From Elysia crispata (lineage: Eukaryota; Mollusca; Gastropoda; Plakobranchidae), in assembly GCA_033675545.1 (NCBI GenBank), contig JAWDGP010003786.1, forward strand, positions 231,001-295,000: a stretch of DNA of 64,000 nucleotides, in the 5' to 3' direction. The position numbers and the translations under genes are program-made. Each line of letters opens with the position of its first letter. Position 1 is the stretch's first letter. The notes beneath the pieces are model-generated. The model had not been told where the DNA came from and made no database searches. It saw nothing but the letters and a program-made list of their open reading frames with translations. This document shows, in pieces, positions 33,879 to 44,774 of this stretch.

Positions 33879-34260
33879 TGTGGCTCTTTTTTTTTCATTT
33901 TGTTCTTCCTTTTACTTTCTATTTAAGTGCTGCTAGCAAGAGAAAAGGGGGGGAGTGAAGAGAAGACAAAGACACCAGCTACCTGGCGTCTTTCTCCCTC
34001 CACGTGTTCCTTGTTATCTACCTCACTGTACCATTACCTGGTGTGGGTGGCTAGGCGTAGGGAAATACAAAGAAACCCAGTCACCTGGTTCGCTGTCCTC
34101 CGCGTGGGTGCCTAACAAAGGACCATCCACCTGGCGTGGGTGTCTACACGTGGGGTTGGAGGGGACAAAGAAGGCCCGTCGCCTGGTCACTCGTCCTCCA
34201 CGTGGGTATTACCCGTCGAGATGTACTCGACTTCGATTACTATTTAATTAGTTGATTACT
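33879..34260 (-). promoter_or_regulatory. LINE-C 5' UTR with imperfect tandem monomers, likely promoter
   Basis: The region just upstream of the ORF1 start shows an imperfect unit repeated four to five times. Each unit has a CACCTGG or TACCTGG core, then GTCCTCC or a similar block, then CGTGGGTG, with an ACAAAGA spacer. Examples lie near 33968, 34034, 34080, 34126 and 34172. Tandem 5' monomers act as internal promoters in several LINE groups, so a promoter role is a reasonable inference. CACGTG E-boxes occur in two of the units. Confidence 0.55.
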
Positions 34261-34782
34261 TTATTTTTTACATCGGTGGGTCCTAATTAATATGAGTTCT
34301 GCTTATAAAGCTTGGTTAAGGAACTCTCTAGATCTATGTTCCTTATTCGCTTTATGTACTGATTACATTGGTGGTGGCTCTAACGCCACCCTCCCCTTGG
34401 ATCATGCCAAACTGGCAGTGTTGACACCTGAAGAGCATTTTACACTTACAGCTGAGCGCGCTCTCTAACTGTTATGTCCATTGAATGTGCATTTTTATGC
34501 TAGATTTATATTGTAGGCCCCTACTTCTATTGTTACATACATGTATATAAAGCATGTGATAGTACAAAAATAAACCATATTGTACTGTTTCATCATAACA
34601 ATGCATGTAAATTAGCCACTGAATCAGTGTTAGTACTGTTACTGTCCCATAATTATAAAAATTATTCCATCTTGTCTAATCATTTTTCAAAACTGCAACA
34701 CAAACAACGCTCTATCTTGGGGTTGTACAGGCCCTACAGGTAACAGGTAAACACGCTTCATAATAGGCTACATGTAGACCTA
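34261..34782. other. AT-rich spacer, no gene seen
   Basis: No coding frame or repeat that I can support. It lies between the LINE-C 5' region and family Q copy 1. Confidence 0.5.
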
Positions 34783-36320
34783 TCATATCAAGACTAAAAA
34801 AATGATAAATGGCAATGATCTTGAGACCTTTAGAGGGGAGTCCTCTGATACCAGTGCTTTACTCTTCTTTCGAGGAGGCTGTGTAATCTCAGGGTCAAAC
34901 CCCATATGACTACAAAGATTTGCGTAAAGAACACTTAATTTGTCTGTCAGGCGCAGATCAGTGGCATTCATGTAATATTTCCTAAACCTCATCTCAACTT
35001 TTTGAAGAGGTTGACGCCCCGCCATCAAGTTATCAAGGTCCTCTTTTGAGTGACATAAACCACCTTGATCCAGGAGGTCTGTCAGAAGGGCTGCCTGTCT
35101 ATCTTTGTCTTTAAGCTCTTTTTCTGCTTTATCATGTTTAATTTGTTCTATTTTCCTTTTTACTGCCTCCCTCGTTTCTTTCACCTTGGCTTTGTGCTTC
35201 TGTTTAAGCTTCTTTCCATTTTTCTTTGCTGAATCAATCAATTTCCTTCGTGCCTTTGGACTTTTTGAACTGAGGAAAGTGGAAGTTCTGCTGTGTTTCC
35301 ACATGCTGATAGTGCTATGGAGAAATGTTGATGCAGTCTTTCGTTTTACCATGTTGTAATCAAGATCACCAAAAAGTCGCTCTCCAGTCAGGTTAGTCAG
35401 AGGGCAAGTTTTCAGCAACCTTTGAACATGCTCAGGCACATCTCCTCCATATACTCCACCTGTTAAGAAATCAGTTAGCTGCCTTTGTAACGCGTCCAGA
35501 CTCTTGCTGCAGATAGCTTTAAATGTTGTCATAGTCAGGTGCTTCTGGCACAAGTCAGAATTACAAAAGGACCGTGTGACATCTGGATGGGGAGCAAAAT
35601 CTTGTCAAAAAAGCGGTTCTTCTGTAAATAGAGTGTCAATCTCAAATTGATCAGCAGACCACCTTTGCAATGCTGCGACCATGGCCTTGACAAAATTGGG
35701 GAAGACTCCATAATTTACATGGCTATTCATCAATTTCCAATAAGGTGTTGCCAAAAAAGTTGAAAAAAGGCTAATTGCTGCGATGATTGAGAGAAGTTTC
35801 TGGTCCTGAAGGTCAGAGCAAATACTTTGCAGTTTTAAATTACAGTGGCTTATACAGTTTTGAAGAAAATGCAAACAATGATCTTTATGAGCCAGTATTG
35901 CAACAGCATTCTCAAAAATATTGTTAAATCTGTTGCTTCTGTACGTAGTGAATTGAGACTTGATCTCATGGGTGTCGCAATACGCCAGCCAGTCCTCCCT
36001 GCAACCATTTTTTTCATCCCCTCTGGGACCAAACACATCAGAAGTTGTTCTGATCACTCTGAAGGCGGCTGTTTCACCAGAGGACGCAAAGTGACTGAAG
36101 GTGCTGCTCTTGTCTCGGCCCAGTTTTTCATCCAACAAACCCTCTTCTTTCTTAATGGCAGCATCTGTAACATCTGCAAGAGCAATTAGAAAGTGGGCAT
36201 TGCAATGAAGGAACTCGATAGCTGCATCTGTGCCTAATACTTCCCTCTTGTGTTCCAACATCTTCTTATTGTACAACTTCATATTCGCCGCTCGGTCGCT
36301 CATGAGACACATCATCTTTG
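34783..36320 (-). pseudogene. Family Q transposase-like protein, copy 1 (C-terminal two thirds)
   Basis: A frame of about 510 codons with one in-frame TGA (35605-35607). It begins within KILSKMMCLMSDRAANMKLY and continues FLHCNAHFLIALADVTDA, AYCDTHEIKSQFTTYRSNRF and NNIFENAVAILAHKDHCLHF. Next come a hydrophobic segment (SIIAAISLFSTFLATPYWKL), SFCNSDLCQKHLTM and a motif CPLTNLTGERLFGDLDYNMV. It ends in a Lys/Glu-rich coiled coil. The order Asp-rich block, Cys-His pair, then a GER motif recalls hAT-type RNase H-fold transposases. I do not recognise the family by name. A second copy at 46022-49845 overlaps this one over 35918-36320. Sequence upstream of this frame is intron-derived. Confidence 0.65.
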
Positions 36321-36775
36321 AAAGAATTTTACTTATGCCTGAGCATGAAGGGTCCTGGCAAGTTGAATCTGGACAAATAGGCCCACTGTATGGCTTACAC
36401 TAACTAGTGACTAAGTTACATAAATATGTAAATGCCGTTTTCGAAAAAAAAAATAAAGAAAAATTCACCTGATATGGACGTACATAGTATGCCTAGACAA
36501 ACAGTAATTAAGTAACCACACAAATAAAAAAAGAAGAGCAAGTTACGTACAGGCCCATTTTTAGCACATAAAATACCATTTATAATCAAGCGTGTTTTTT
36601 AGGGTCAAATCTATATGCTATGATATGGCGTGGATCCAGTGCATGTTTGCGAAATTACGATTATACAATGACCCCGAAGAAAAGAAAAAAAATGTAAAAA
36701 AGTTCTTTTTTAAAGAGGAAAAAAATCGTACATCTACATTGATATAGATCTAATCTAGACTCTAGTATATGCGCA
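36321..36775 (-). repeat. Intron segment shared by family Q copies 1 and 2
   Basis: It is nearly identical to 48555-48675 joined to 49021-49366 (for example GCATGAAGGGTCCTGGCAAG and ATGGCGTGGATCCAGTGCAT in both). Copy 1 lacks the 345 bp between those two blocks and the 2.1 kb before them, which hold exons 2 and 3. Similarity stops at ACTCATGTAT. Confidence 0.85.
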
Positions 36776-36812
36776 ACTGAACTCATGTATCACAAGAAGC
36801 GCACCGAGCCTG

Positions 36813-37040
36813 TTATTCTGTTTTTTCTATGAAATGGCTATTGCCATCAAACCTGACATGAGGTGGTACTCTTTTGTCCAAGGCAGCATATTTTCCTCCT
36901 TTCCTGCCTGTTCTCGAATTCACTGGTGCCTGCTTCAACCAGATGTTAGCGATTTCTCTCCTTACTGCTAGTTGATCTTTTGGAAAGATTGCAGACTCAT
37001 GAAGCCTCCTGTACAGCTGCCATTCTGCTGTACGCACATG
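36813..37040 (-). pseudogene. piggyBac-C transposase C-terminal fragment
   Basis: It encodes VRTAEWQLYRRLHESAIFPK, REIANIWLK and VPPHVRFDGNSHFIEKTE. This matches the end of a PGBD-type transposase leading into the Cys-rich domain (typically RFDG..H....TE..RC..C). It continues from the SAL end of the main body at 40660 once the LINE between them is removed. The Cys-rich domain itself is absent: a stop follows IEKTE and then family Q sequence begins. Confidence 0.75.
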
Positions 37041-37047
37041 TAAATTA

Positions 37048-37050
<3 letters not shown>

Positions 37051-37121
<71 letters not shown>
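37051..37121. repeat. (AAT)n 3' tail of the L2-like LINE
   Basis: About 23 AAT units form the 3' end of the LINE. Confidence 0.95.
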
Positions 37122-37122
<1 letters not shown>

Positions 37123-37240
37123 CATTTATAAAGCGCCGTATATCACTTAAATAAAATGCTCTAGGCGCGTACAGATTTTTCACAATAAAAACAGTAGATA
37201 TATAATTTGACATCAATGAGACCCTAAAATATGAAAGAGG

Positions 37241-40200
37241 TCACACAAAGGCTTGTTTAAAAAGGAAAGCCTTTAAATGTCGTTTAAAATTGTCGTGTGT
37301 AAAAGATAGTTTTAAAGATGCTGGGAGGGCATTCCATTTAATGGGAGAGTAAATTGAAAAAGCCCTATCGCCTAGCGTTGAATGAGATCGTGGTACAGCT
37401 AGTTTGTTATTACCACTTGATCTTAAAACTCTATTAGGCCTATGACATTCTAAAATTTCTTGAATATAAAAAGGAGATGTATTTTGAAAAAATTTATGAA
37501 CAAAGGTCAGTACTTTAAAATCAATTCTTTGTTTAACTGGAAGCCAGTGAAGATCTTTTAAGACATGTGTAATGTGCTGATGCTTTTTAGCACAGGATAC
37601 AATCCTGGCTGCCTGATTTTGTACTTTCTGGAGTTTAGTTATTGAGTTAAGAGATACTCCAGTAAGCAATGAATTACAGTAGTCTATTCTGCTCATTACT
37701 AAAGAGCTGACTAGAAGTTGAGCAGTATCTTTATTAATATAACTTCTGATCATGCCAATATTCTTAAGATGGTAGTACGATTGCTGACATATGTTATTGA
37801 TCTGACAAGACATAGTAAAATTTGCGTCCAAATAACATCCCAGATTCTTTACTGAACTTGAAACAGGAACGCTGGAACTTTTTATTTGAACACTATTAAA
37901 GTTAAGATCTATAAGAGCTTTGTTCGTCCCAAACACGATCACATCTGTTTTATCACTATTTAACTTTAGTTTGTTAGTTTTCATCCAACCTGCAATTTCA
38001 ACCACACATTTCTCGATTGACTCCTTTTGGTAAGATGCAGTCCCAAGCGTATTATCAAGTGGTACATAGAGCTGGGTGTCGTCTGCGTAAAGATGATAAT
38101 TTACTCCATGCCGCTCTGCAATGTCAGCTACAGGTGCTGTTTACATGGTGAAAAGTAGAGGTCCCAGGACAGAACCTTGTGGGACACCATATTTTAGAGG
38201 AGATGGAGTTGCTTTGTTATTGTCGATGGATACTGTCTGCGTTCTGTCCTTAAGATAAGCATTAAGCCAATAAAGGGCTTTTCTATCGATGCCAAAACGT
38301 GAATGCGCGCGAGCCGATAGTATATCATGGTCGATGGTGTCGAAAGCAGCGCTTAAGTCCAGTAGAATCAACAGAACAGATTTTTTATTATCGATGTAAC
38401 GGAGGATGTCGTTGGCAACTCTTAGCAAAGCAGACTCAGTGCTGTGATGTTTTTTATAAGCAGATTAAAAGTTCGTATGAAGATTGTTAAACACGAGGTG
38501 TTGTAAGATTCTGCTCGATACGATTTTTTCGATGAGTTTGGAGATAATCGGTATATTAGACACTGGTCTATAATAATTTTTCATCTCCTCCTTATCCAGG
38601 AATGCTTTTTTGATTAACGGTGTTACATAGACCTGCTTCAAGGAAGATGGAAAGTCATGGTTTGCTAGACTTGAGTTTATGATGTCAGCTAATGAAGGGG
38701 CGAGTTCCTTATGAGCCTCTTTGAAAAGCCAGGCAGGGATTTTATCCAGGACGCAACTTTTGTTTGGCATAGCGATTATAAGTTTTTCGACTTCTTCCAC
38801 TAAAGCAGGCCTAAATTCTTGCAGAGTCAATGAAGGATTAGATGGTGGTTCGTTATTTGGCGTTAAAGTTGATTCGTTGTCAAGTTGATTTCTTATATTA
38901 TCGATCTTGCCGCCAAAGAATGAGCTGAAGTTGTTGCACAGCTGTTCAGTGTCATCGTGAGAAGGAAGTACTGGTTTGTAAGATGGGGTTGGTTTATAAA
39001 GGCTTTTCACAAATTTATAAAGTTCATTAGAATTGCCTTTGCTCTCAAAAATCCTTTCTTTAAAATATTTCTTCTTACTTTTGACCAGCATGTCGTTCAC
39101 TTTGTTTTTAGCATAGACATAAATCTGTCTGTGTGTCTCAAGTCTAGACTTTCTCCACTTTCTCTCAGCACATCGACGCTCTTGTTTTAAGGTGCGTAGT
39201 TCATCGGTGTACCAATGGGAGTTCGGGCGGATCGGTACATTTTTAGTTTTAACAGGAGCCAGGAGATCAAGTACGGCTTCTACTGTTTCGTTAAAAATCT
39301 CTACTTTATCATGGACAGTCTCTTTGGATGGTACTTTCTCTGTCACGTTAGAGTCTACTATTAATTTTCTTAACGTGTCACTGTTGATTTTCCTTGTTTT
39401 TCTGTATGTTACTTTCTTTTTCTCAGCTTTAGGTTTCTGAAGGTTTAAATCAAAATGAATACAGCTGTGGTCAGAAATATCACAGTCGTCAACTTTAAGG
39501 CTTGACACAATTTGTTCTTTTTTATGAGTTATGATTAAGTCAAGTATGTGTCCGTTCATGTGCGTGCTGTTGAGTGAGATTTACTGACTCTATCAGTTTT
39601 GAAAATTCTTCCGCTTTTTTATCTGATGCATCAGTAATGTGAAAGTTGAAGTCACCCATCAATATCATTTTGCCTGATAGCAGACATCGTTCTAAAATAT
39701 ATTCAGAGAACTCTTTCATGAACATTCCTACGTTTAATTTGTTCTTAGATGATGGCGGAGGACGATAGAGACATATGAATCGTAGTAAATTATTGGAGTA
39801 GTTGGCAGTTTCTTCAAGATGTTCAAAAGACTTGAATTTAATGGTTTTGACCTTCTGAAGCTTTAGTTGTTCTTTGAAAATAATGATAATACCCCCTCCA
39901 GTCCTATTTGCTCGCACGTGTAAGTGATCATCATACCCTTCTGGAATAAGATGAGCTAGGGTCGTGTCCTCCTCACTTGTTAGCCACGACTCAGTAATGC
40001 AAAAAATATCAAAGTCGTGATCTAGCATGTAATCACAGATTAGAATTGCTTTATTGCATACAGATCTTGCATTTAATAAGCCAACTTTAAAGGTATTATT
40101 ATCTCTCTTTCCTTGCTCTGTCAGCACAATAAGGTTGTCGGCAATAGTGTTGTTAGTTCTATGTTTGGTTTCTTTTCTGTATGAGTTGATTATTACAGGT

Positions 40201-40490
40201 ATAGCCCGTCTTTTCTTTCGGCCAGCTCGTGTGCCTCTCCTTATTTTCTTACTTAAACTAATATTGTTTTCCCTCAGGCACCTCACAGTATGTACAGATG
40301 TTTGGGTATTGCAACCACGTAGTTGACGCAGTTCGTTCACTGTATAAATAAAACGTTCTTCATTGTTTACTTTCTGAACCATATTAACTTCAGAGCCTTG
40401 ACACACCCAGTCTGATCTAAACTCTGTAACTTGATGAAAATGGCTGCGTAATGATAGTAGATATGTTAAAAAGCGTCTTATAAATGTCAA
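37241..40490 (-). pseudogene. L2-like LINE ORF2: endonuclease and reverse transcriptase
   Basis: The endonuclease lies at the N-terminal end (KVGLLNARSVCNKAILICDY, FCITESWLTSEEDTTL, ILMGDFNFHITDASD, DISDHSCIHFDLNL). A linker with the NSHWYTDELRTLKQERR block follows. The reverse transcriptase then shows [50 protein letters not shown] and MSRIDYCNSLLTGVSL. The C-terminal domain ends FKRHLKAFLFKQAFV. Upstream of the endonuclease is an L2-style leader ending NELRQLRGCN. Damage: one frameshift near 39550 (at THMNGHILD) and two TAA codons, after NLHTNF near 38465 and after LLFTM near 38141. Otherwise one frame runs throughout, so the copy is fairly young. Confidence 0.9.
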
Positions 40491-40659
40491 TATACTTATT
40501 TCCCTGGAAACAAATCATTTCAATTTTAGTATCACTGGGTTCATTGTCACTTGTAGAATAAGTGGAACTAAAATTTGAATCCAAGAAAGAAATATAACCA
40601 CAGAAAAATGTCAATAATTGAAAAATTTTCACAGAGAGCCGATACACTGCTGCCTTTCA

Positions 40660-43225
40660 GCGCTGAACACACTAGGTAGAGTAGGATTGGCCACCACCAC
40701 TTCTTGGAGTTGATCCCACAACGGTACAAGCCCACATTCTGGTCCAGGCGATCAACACCGCCCATTGTGCTGTTGTAGTGCTTGACGACGTTTGGCTGGG
40801 GAACGGCAACTCTTTGTCCTTCTTTCTTGGACCATCGGCTGGCTGTCCCCAATGGTTCAACTCCATACTTGTTTGATAGTAAAGTCACAACATTGTTGTC
40901 ATTCCATCTGGTCATGATCATTCCTTTCTCGTTGTCTGCTTTGAAGTCGTAGCTGCCCCTGGCCTTCTTTTCCATGGTCTTGGTGTCAAAAATGGGGCAG
41001 TCCCCTGTTCTATTTGCCCGTACAGTCCCTGTGCATGCAAGTCCACGCCTCGTCAGCTCCTCTGCAAGGGCCAGAGATGAAAATAAGTTGTCAAATGAAA
41101 CATGAAAGCAGTTTTTGGGTAGTGCTGTAACAAGGTCTGAGACAACTTGTCCTCCCATTCCAAGACCTGGTGCGGCTTTGACTGTTGTGGCACCTTGTAA
41201 GATTGATAGCATACCCTAAGCTGGTGGTCAAAATCCAGACTTTGTACCCATATCTGATAGGCTTCCCTTTTATGAATTGCTTGGCGCTGTGTCGCCCAAA
41301 GTATGGTTTTCCTCCTGCTGAAAGTATTTTTGAAAGCGTTTGTTCATCAAGTTGAACAATGGCCTGACCTTCCAAAATTTGTCTGTGACATCAAGGTTGC
41401 TGTTGTCAGTCAAATGAATATATTTCATGATTTCATCAAATCTGTCCCTCTTCATGCCATTCACAATGGCCTCGTTACGAACATCTTCATCTCCACTCCA
41501 GTACATTCTCCTCCTTGGTACTGAGCAATAGCCTAAAACAATGAGACTGGCAATAAAAGTCTTTATTTCACCTGGAGTTACAGAAAAATTGTGATTCCCT
41601 TTGAATGCTGCATATCTGACAGACTCAGTACAAATCAAGTCAATAACAACAGGATCAAAAAACAGTTCAAACAATTCAATGACTGTGTTTGGTAAATCTG
41701 CATTATCAACATTCTCTTCATTCCATTTCAGGTCTTCACTTGGCTTGATATCGGTTGCTCGCCATCTGTATGCGGGCGTCTTTTTTGCAGGACCTTTACT
41801 CCCTTTTGTACGTTTGCTTGGGCAAGGAGCATCTGTGCTTTTGTCAGAATCATCCGAACTACTCTCGTCTGAACTAGTTCCTGAATCCTGGGAAAAAAAT
41901 GGGAAAAAAAGAGAAAAACTTGGATTAGAAATCAAACCACTATAATAATAAATAAAACATATATAAATAAATAAATAAACATGTCTAAAACAATGAAAGA
42001 AGGACAGAAGGCAGGAACAAGTTGTTGAATGAATGAATGAATGAATGAATAAATGAAAGTAGGTACCTCTCCAATAATTCTCCTTCCACATGGTTCGTTG
42101 AGGGTTACAGCAGCCCTTGCTCTTAGCTGACGGCCTGTGAAGTTGCTTGGACCGGCTTCATTTTCGTCACCGGAATCCTCGTCTGCCAGTGTGTTTACAT
42201 CAGGTGCTCGCCCTCTTTGCGCGGACGTCTTTTTTGAAGGACCTTTACTCCCTTTCGTTCGTTTGCTTGGACCAGGAGGTTTGGTAGTGTCGCCAGAGTC
42301 ATCCGAGCTTGTTCCTGAATCCTGACAAATATAAGAAAAGGGAAAAGGGAAAATTGGATTAGATAGAAATCAAAATAAATAATAAATAAATCTATAGATG
42401 AATAAGTATGTCTGAAACAATGCAAGAAAGACAGAAGGTGGATGAATAAATAAACCAATGAATGAATGAATGAATAAATGAATGAACGGAAAGAATGTAG
42501 TTACTAGTACCTCTCCCATAATTCTCTTTCCACGTGGTCCTTTGAGGGTTACAGCAGCCCTTGCTCTTAGCTGACGGTCTGTGAAGTTGCTTGGACCGGC
42601 TTCATTTTCGTCACCGGAATCCTCATCTGTCAGTGCGTTTACATCAGGTGGCTCAATATACACATCAGCGGACTCGTAATCACCACAGTCTTCTAGAAGG
42701 TCGAGAACCTCACTTACAGTGTACCTGTAGAAGCACAATAGAAAATGTGTCACACGAGAGGGCGTGGATGTGTGGTCGGTACATTTATGGGTGGAAGGTA
42801 GTATTGCAAAGTGGGAAAAATGACATCTTCATAATGAAAAACGCTAGATCTTGATCTAGTTGTCTGAATACATCATGCTACAGTGTGGATATTGCCCATA
42901 TGGATATCTCTAACATATTTTCTTGAAACAAATAAGGTTAGCTAAGGTTGTACTTATCACATTAGAGCCCAAAAACAATAAGAAATACAACACCTTGAGA
43001 GCAGAAAACACGGGCTCTCTTGTGCCTTGTGTCCCTATGTTGGGACAGCACTTCCTCTTCACATGAAAAGCACAAATTGATTACAATTCTTAGGGTTAAG
43101 TCATAATATTATAGTCAAAAGTAAAATCTAAAGCTTTTATTCTTTAGTATATGTAAAATTGTTAAAAATAAAGCAACCAGATCTTACCTTTTGTTTGGCT
43201 GTTTCTTGTTGACATTTTTAGCCAT
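40660..43225 (-). pseudogene. piggyBac-C transposase, exons 1-4, with duplicated exon and lost first catalytic Asp
   Basis: Exon 1 (43188-43225) is MAKNVNKKQPNK. Exon 2 (42511-42724) is YTVSEVLDLLEDCGD through TDEDSGDENEAGPSN to GKRIMGE. Exon 3 (42067-42321) is a 255-bp in-frame hybrid of the start of exon 4 and the end of exon 2. Exon 4 starts at 41887 (DSGTSSDESSSDDS) and carries the catalytic domain. Splice phases agree. [17 protein letters not shown] (second Asp) and NSTMGGVDRLDQNVGLY (third) are present. The stretch that should hold the first Asp (normally a SxDE motif before [11 protein letters not shown]) is deleted with a frameshift near 41285. A further frameshift lies near 41215. 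The protein would be inactive. Confidence 0.82.
41887..42724. repeat. Tandem duplication of about 440 bp spanning an exon-intron-exon unit
   Basis: Sequences 42067-42490 and 42511-42724 plus 41887-42060 correspond unit by unit. Both units contain GGGTTACAGCAGCCCTTGCT and GGACCGGCTTCATTTTCGTC, and both keep a (TGAA)n stretch in the intron (near 42034 and 42460). The result is one extra in-frame exon in the piggyBac-C N-terminal region. Confidence 0.85.
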
Positions 43226-43416
43226 CTTGCATGGCCTTTCTTGGTGCAGAAACAGGAAATTATAAAGGGAGATAACTCTGCTTCCAAAAAAATTATAGGG
43301 AGGCATCATTGTAACAAAACAACAGGGAGAACTCATTGAAAAATTTGAACGGTTGTGTATTAGTGCCTAATTTCAGTAGTGTCCCTGCTCAGGGACACAA
43401 GGCTTAAATGGGTTAA

Positions 43417-44774
43417 GTTTGAAAACAGAGTTCCACCAGACATCTAGGTCTGCATCTGAGTCTACAATGATGTGCATGTCAGACTGCATTCTCATCACTT
43501 CTTCGTTGAAATCAGGTGCTTGAATTGTTGGGAAAAATGGAGGCAGCCTTTCCAAGATGACTCTAGTTTCAGTTTGTCCCAAAGTCAGAGGGTCCAGAAG
43601 AGATAAAATGGAAAGAGGCCATGATGCAGTGAAAGCTTTTTTGTGCAGTGGAGACATAGGCTCTTTTCAGCTGTGACTTAAATGCATGAGCAACATCATT
43701 TTTGCAGTTTTGCAGAACAGCATCATACTTCCCTGTGAAGATGTGATTGGTTGAGATGTGCTTCTCTCCATCATTGAAATTCATGTCTTGGAGGTATTTT
43801 CTTGACTCCCTTAAAATCTTGTGCCTTGATGAAGCATTTTATAAATTCTTGAAACAAGCCTTTTAAATTGTCATTGAGCTTATGTAGCATTCGGCGTTTG
43901 GTCTCAAATGCCAATATGAATCTTTTGAACATGGGCAAGATCGATATGACTGCTTTCGCTAACAACTGTGTATCTCTTCTCTTGTCAAACATGTTTGTGC
44001 ATACCCTCTTCTTTCCAAGCAGTGTCATGTTTTTAAACCCAATCTTCTCATGACTGACATAATATACTGTCATCCTGTTGCCATCACCTTATGCTTCATG
44101 AAAATAGATAAAACTTCATGTTTATAAAGATCCTTATCCTTTCTCCCAAGCCAAAAATAGTGCATTTGTGTTAAAGGGTCCAACATTTCATCAAAAACTT
44201 GTGTGGTATCCAATAATGACAACCATCTATGGCTCCCCCTTTCTTTTGGTTGTTTGTCTGCCACAACTAAAATCTTGCATATACTCCCAAAGTCTTCCCT
44301 GATATCAGGACTATAAACAAAATCCCTGTGAATGTCATCAAGCAGCCGCGCTAGATGATAATCTGGGTCGAGTTGGGTTGAAAATTCCCGTGTGATGTTG
44401 TGTATGTGATGGCACATGTCCCCATCAATTTTAAGCAAAAGAGGCGCATCAAATCTTAATTTTACCTCATAACCATTATGTGCCCCTCTCATGTAAGCTG
44501 CAGAATCAGACAAGGAAAATATCAAGTTCTGCAGTGGAATCCCATCCTCCTTCAGTTTTCCAACAACTGCAGCATGCACAGTGGAAGCATTCACTACAAG
44601 TTCAATTGATGAGTAAAATTGTGTCACACTTTCACCTATATCTGAATCAAAGTAGCAGACCAGAATGTTCAAAATACGTTTTTGAATGATTCTGAGGTTG
44701 CCTCATCCATGTTAGTAGAGAATGGGACCGTTCTTAACTTGTTGACACATTTTTTAACAACTGAGAAAACTGAA
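43417..44774 (-). pseudogene. hAT-like transposase fragment, split by piggyBac-C
   Basis: From an acceptor-like TTTATTTTTCAG at 44775 the frame reads VVKKCVNKLRTVPFSTNMDE, then ILVCYFDSDIGESVTQFYSS. Next come NLIFSLSDSAAYMRGAHNGY, IDGDMCHHIHNITREF, RGSHRWLSLLDTTQVFDEML and YFWLGRKDKDLYKHEVLSIF. It continues in other frames through FPTIQAPDFNEEVMRMQSDM and DLDVWWNSVFKL, where the TTAA of piggyBac-C cuts it. The Asp-Cys-His layout and the FW/HRWLS blocks resemble hAT-type transposases widespread in invertebrates. Frameshifts lie near 44680, 44070, 43780 and 43650. The downstream C-terminal dimerisation region is not found beyond piggyBac-C. Confidence 0.65.

Larger units (their letters stand above)
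37045..40650 (-). mobile_element. L2/CR1-like LINE inserted in piggyBac-C
   Basis: A non-LTR retrotransposon on the minus strand, with its 3' end at an (AAT)n tract preceded by GGCGCTTTATAAATGGTTAT, a typical 3' tail of invertebrate L2/CR1-type elements. ORF2 covers 37241-40490. The insertion splits the piggyBac-C gene between LLYLVCSAL and TAEWQLYRRL. Confidence 0.85.
36776..43412 (-). mobile_element. piggyBac-C DNA transposon, 3' end truncated, with an L2-like LINE inside
   Basis: The right end is clear: TTAA at 43413-43416 with an inverted repeat reading CCCATTTAAGCCTTGTG inward on the minus strand, followed by a hairpin GTGTCCCTGAGCAGGGACAC. The target is the coding region of a hAT-like gene. 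Inside are a five-part transposase gene (43225 down to 36813) and an L2-like LINE (37045-40650) that splits the last coding part. The left end is missing, because the transposase tail at 36813 runs straight into family Q copy 1 at 36775. Confidence 0.8.

Noticed and set aside
36968-37216. Frame with a poly-Tyr run
   Set aside because: Translation of the (AAT)n LINE tail.
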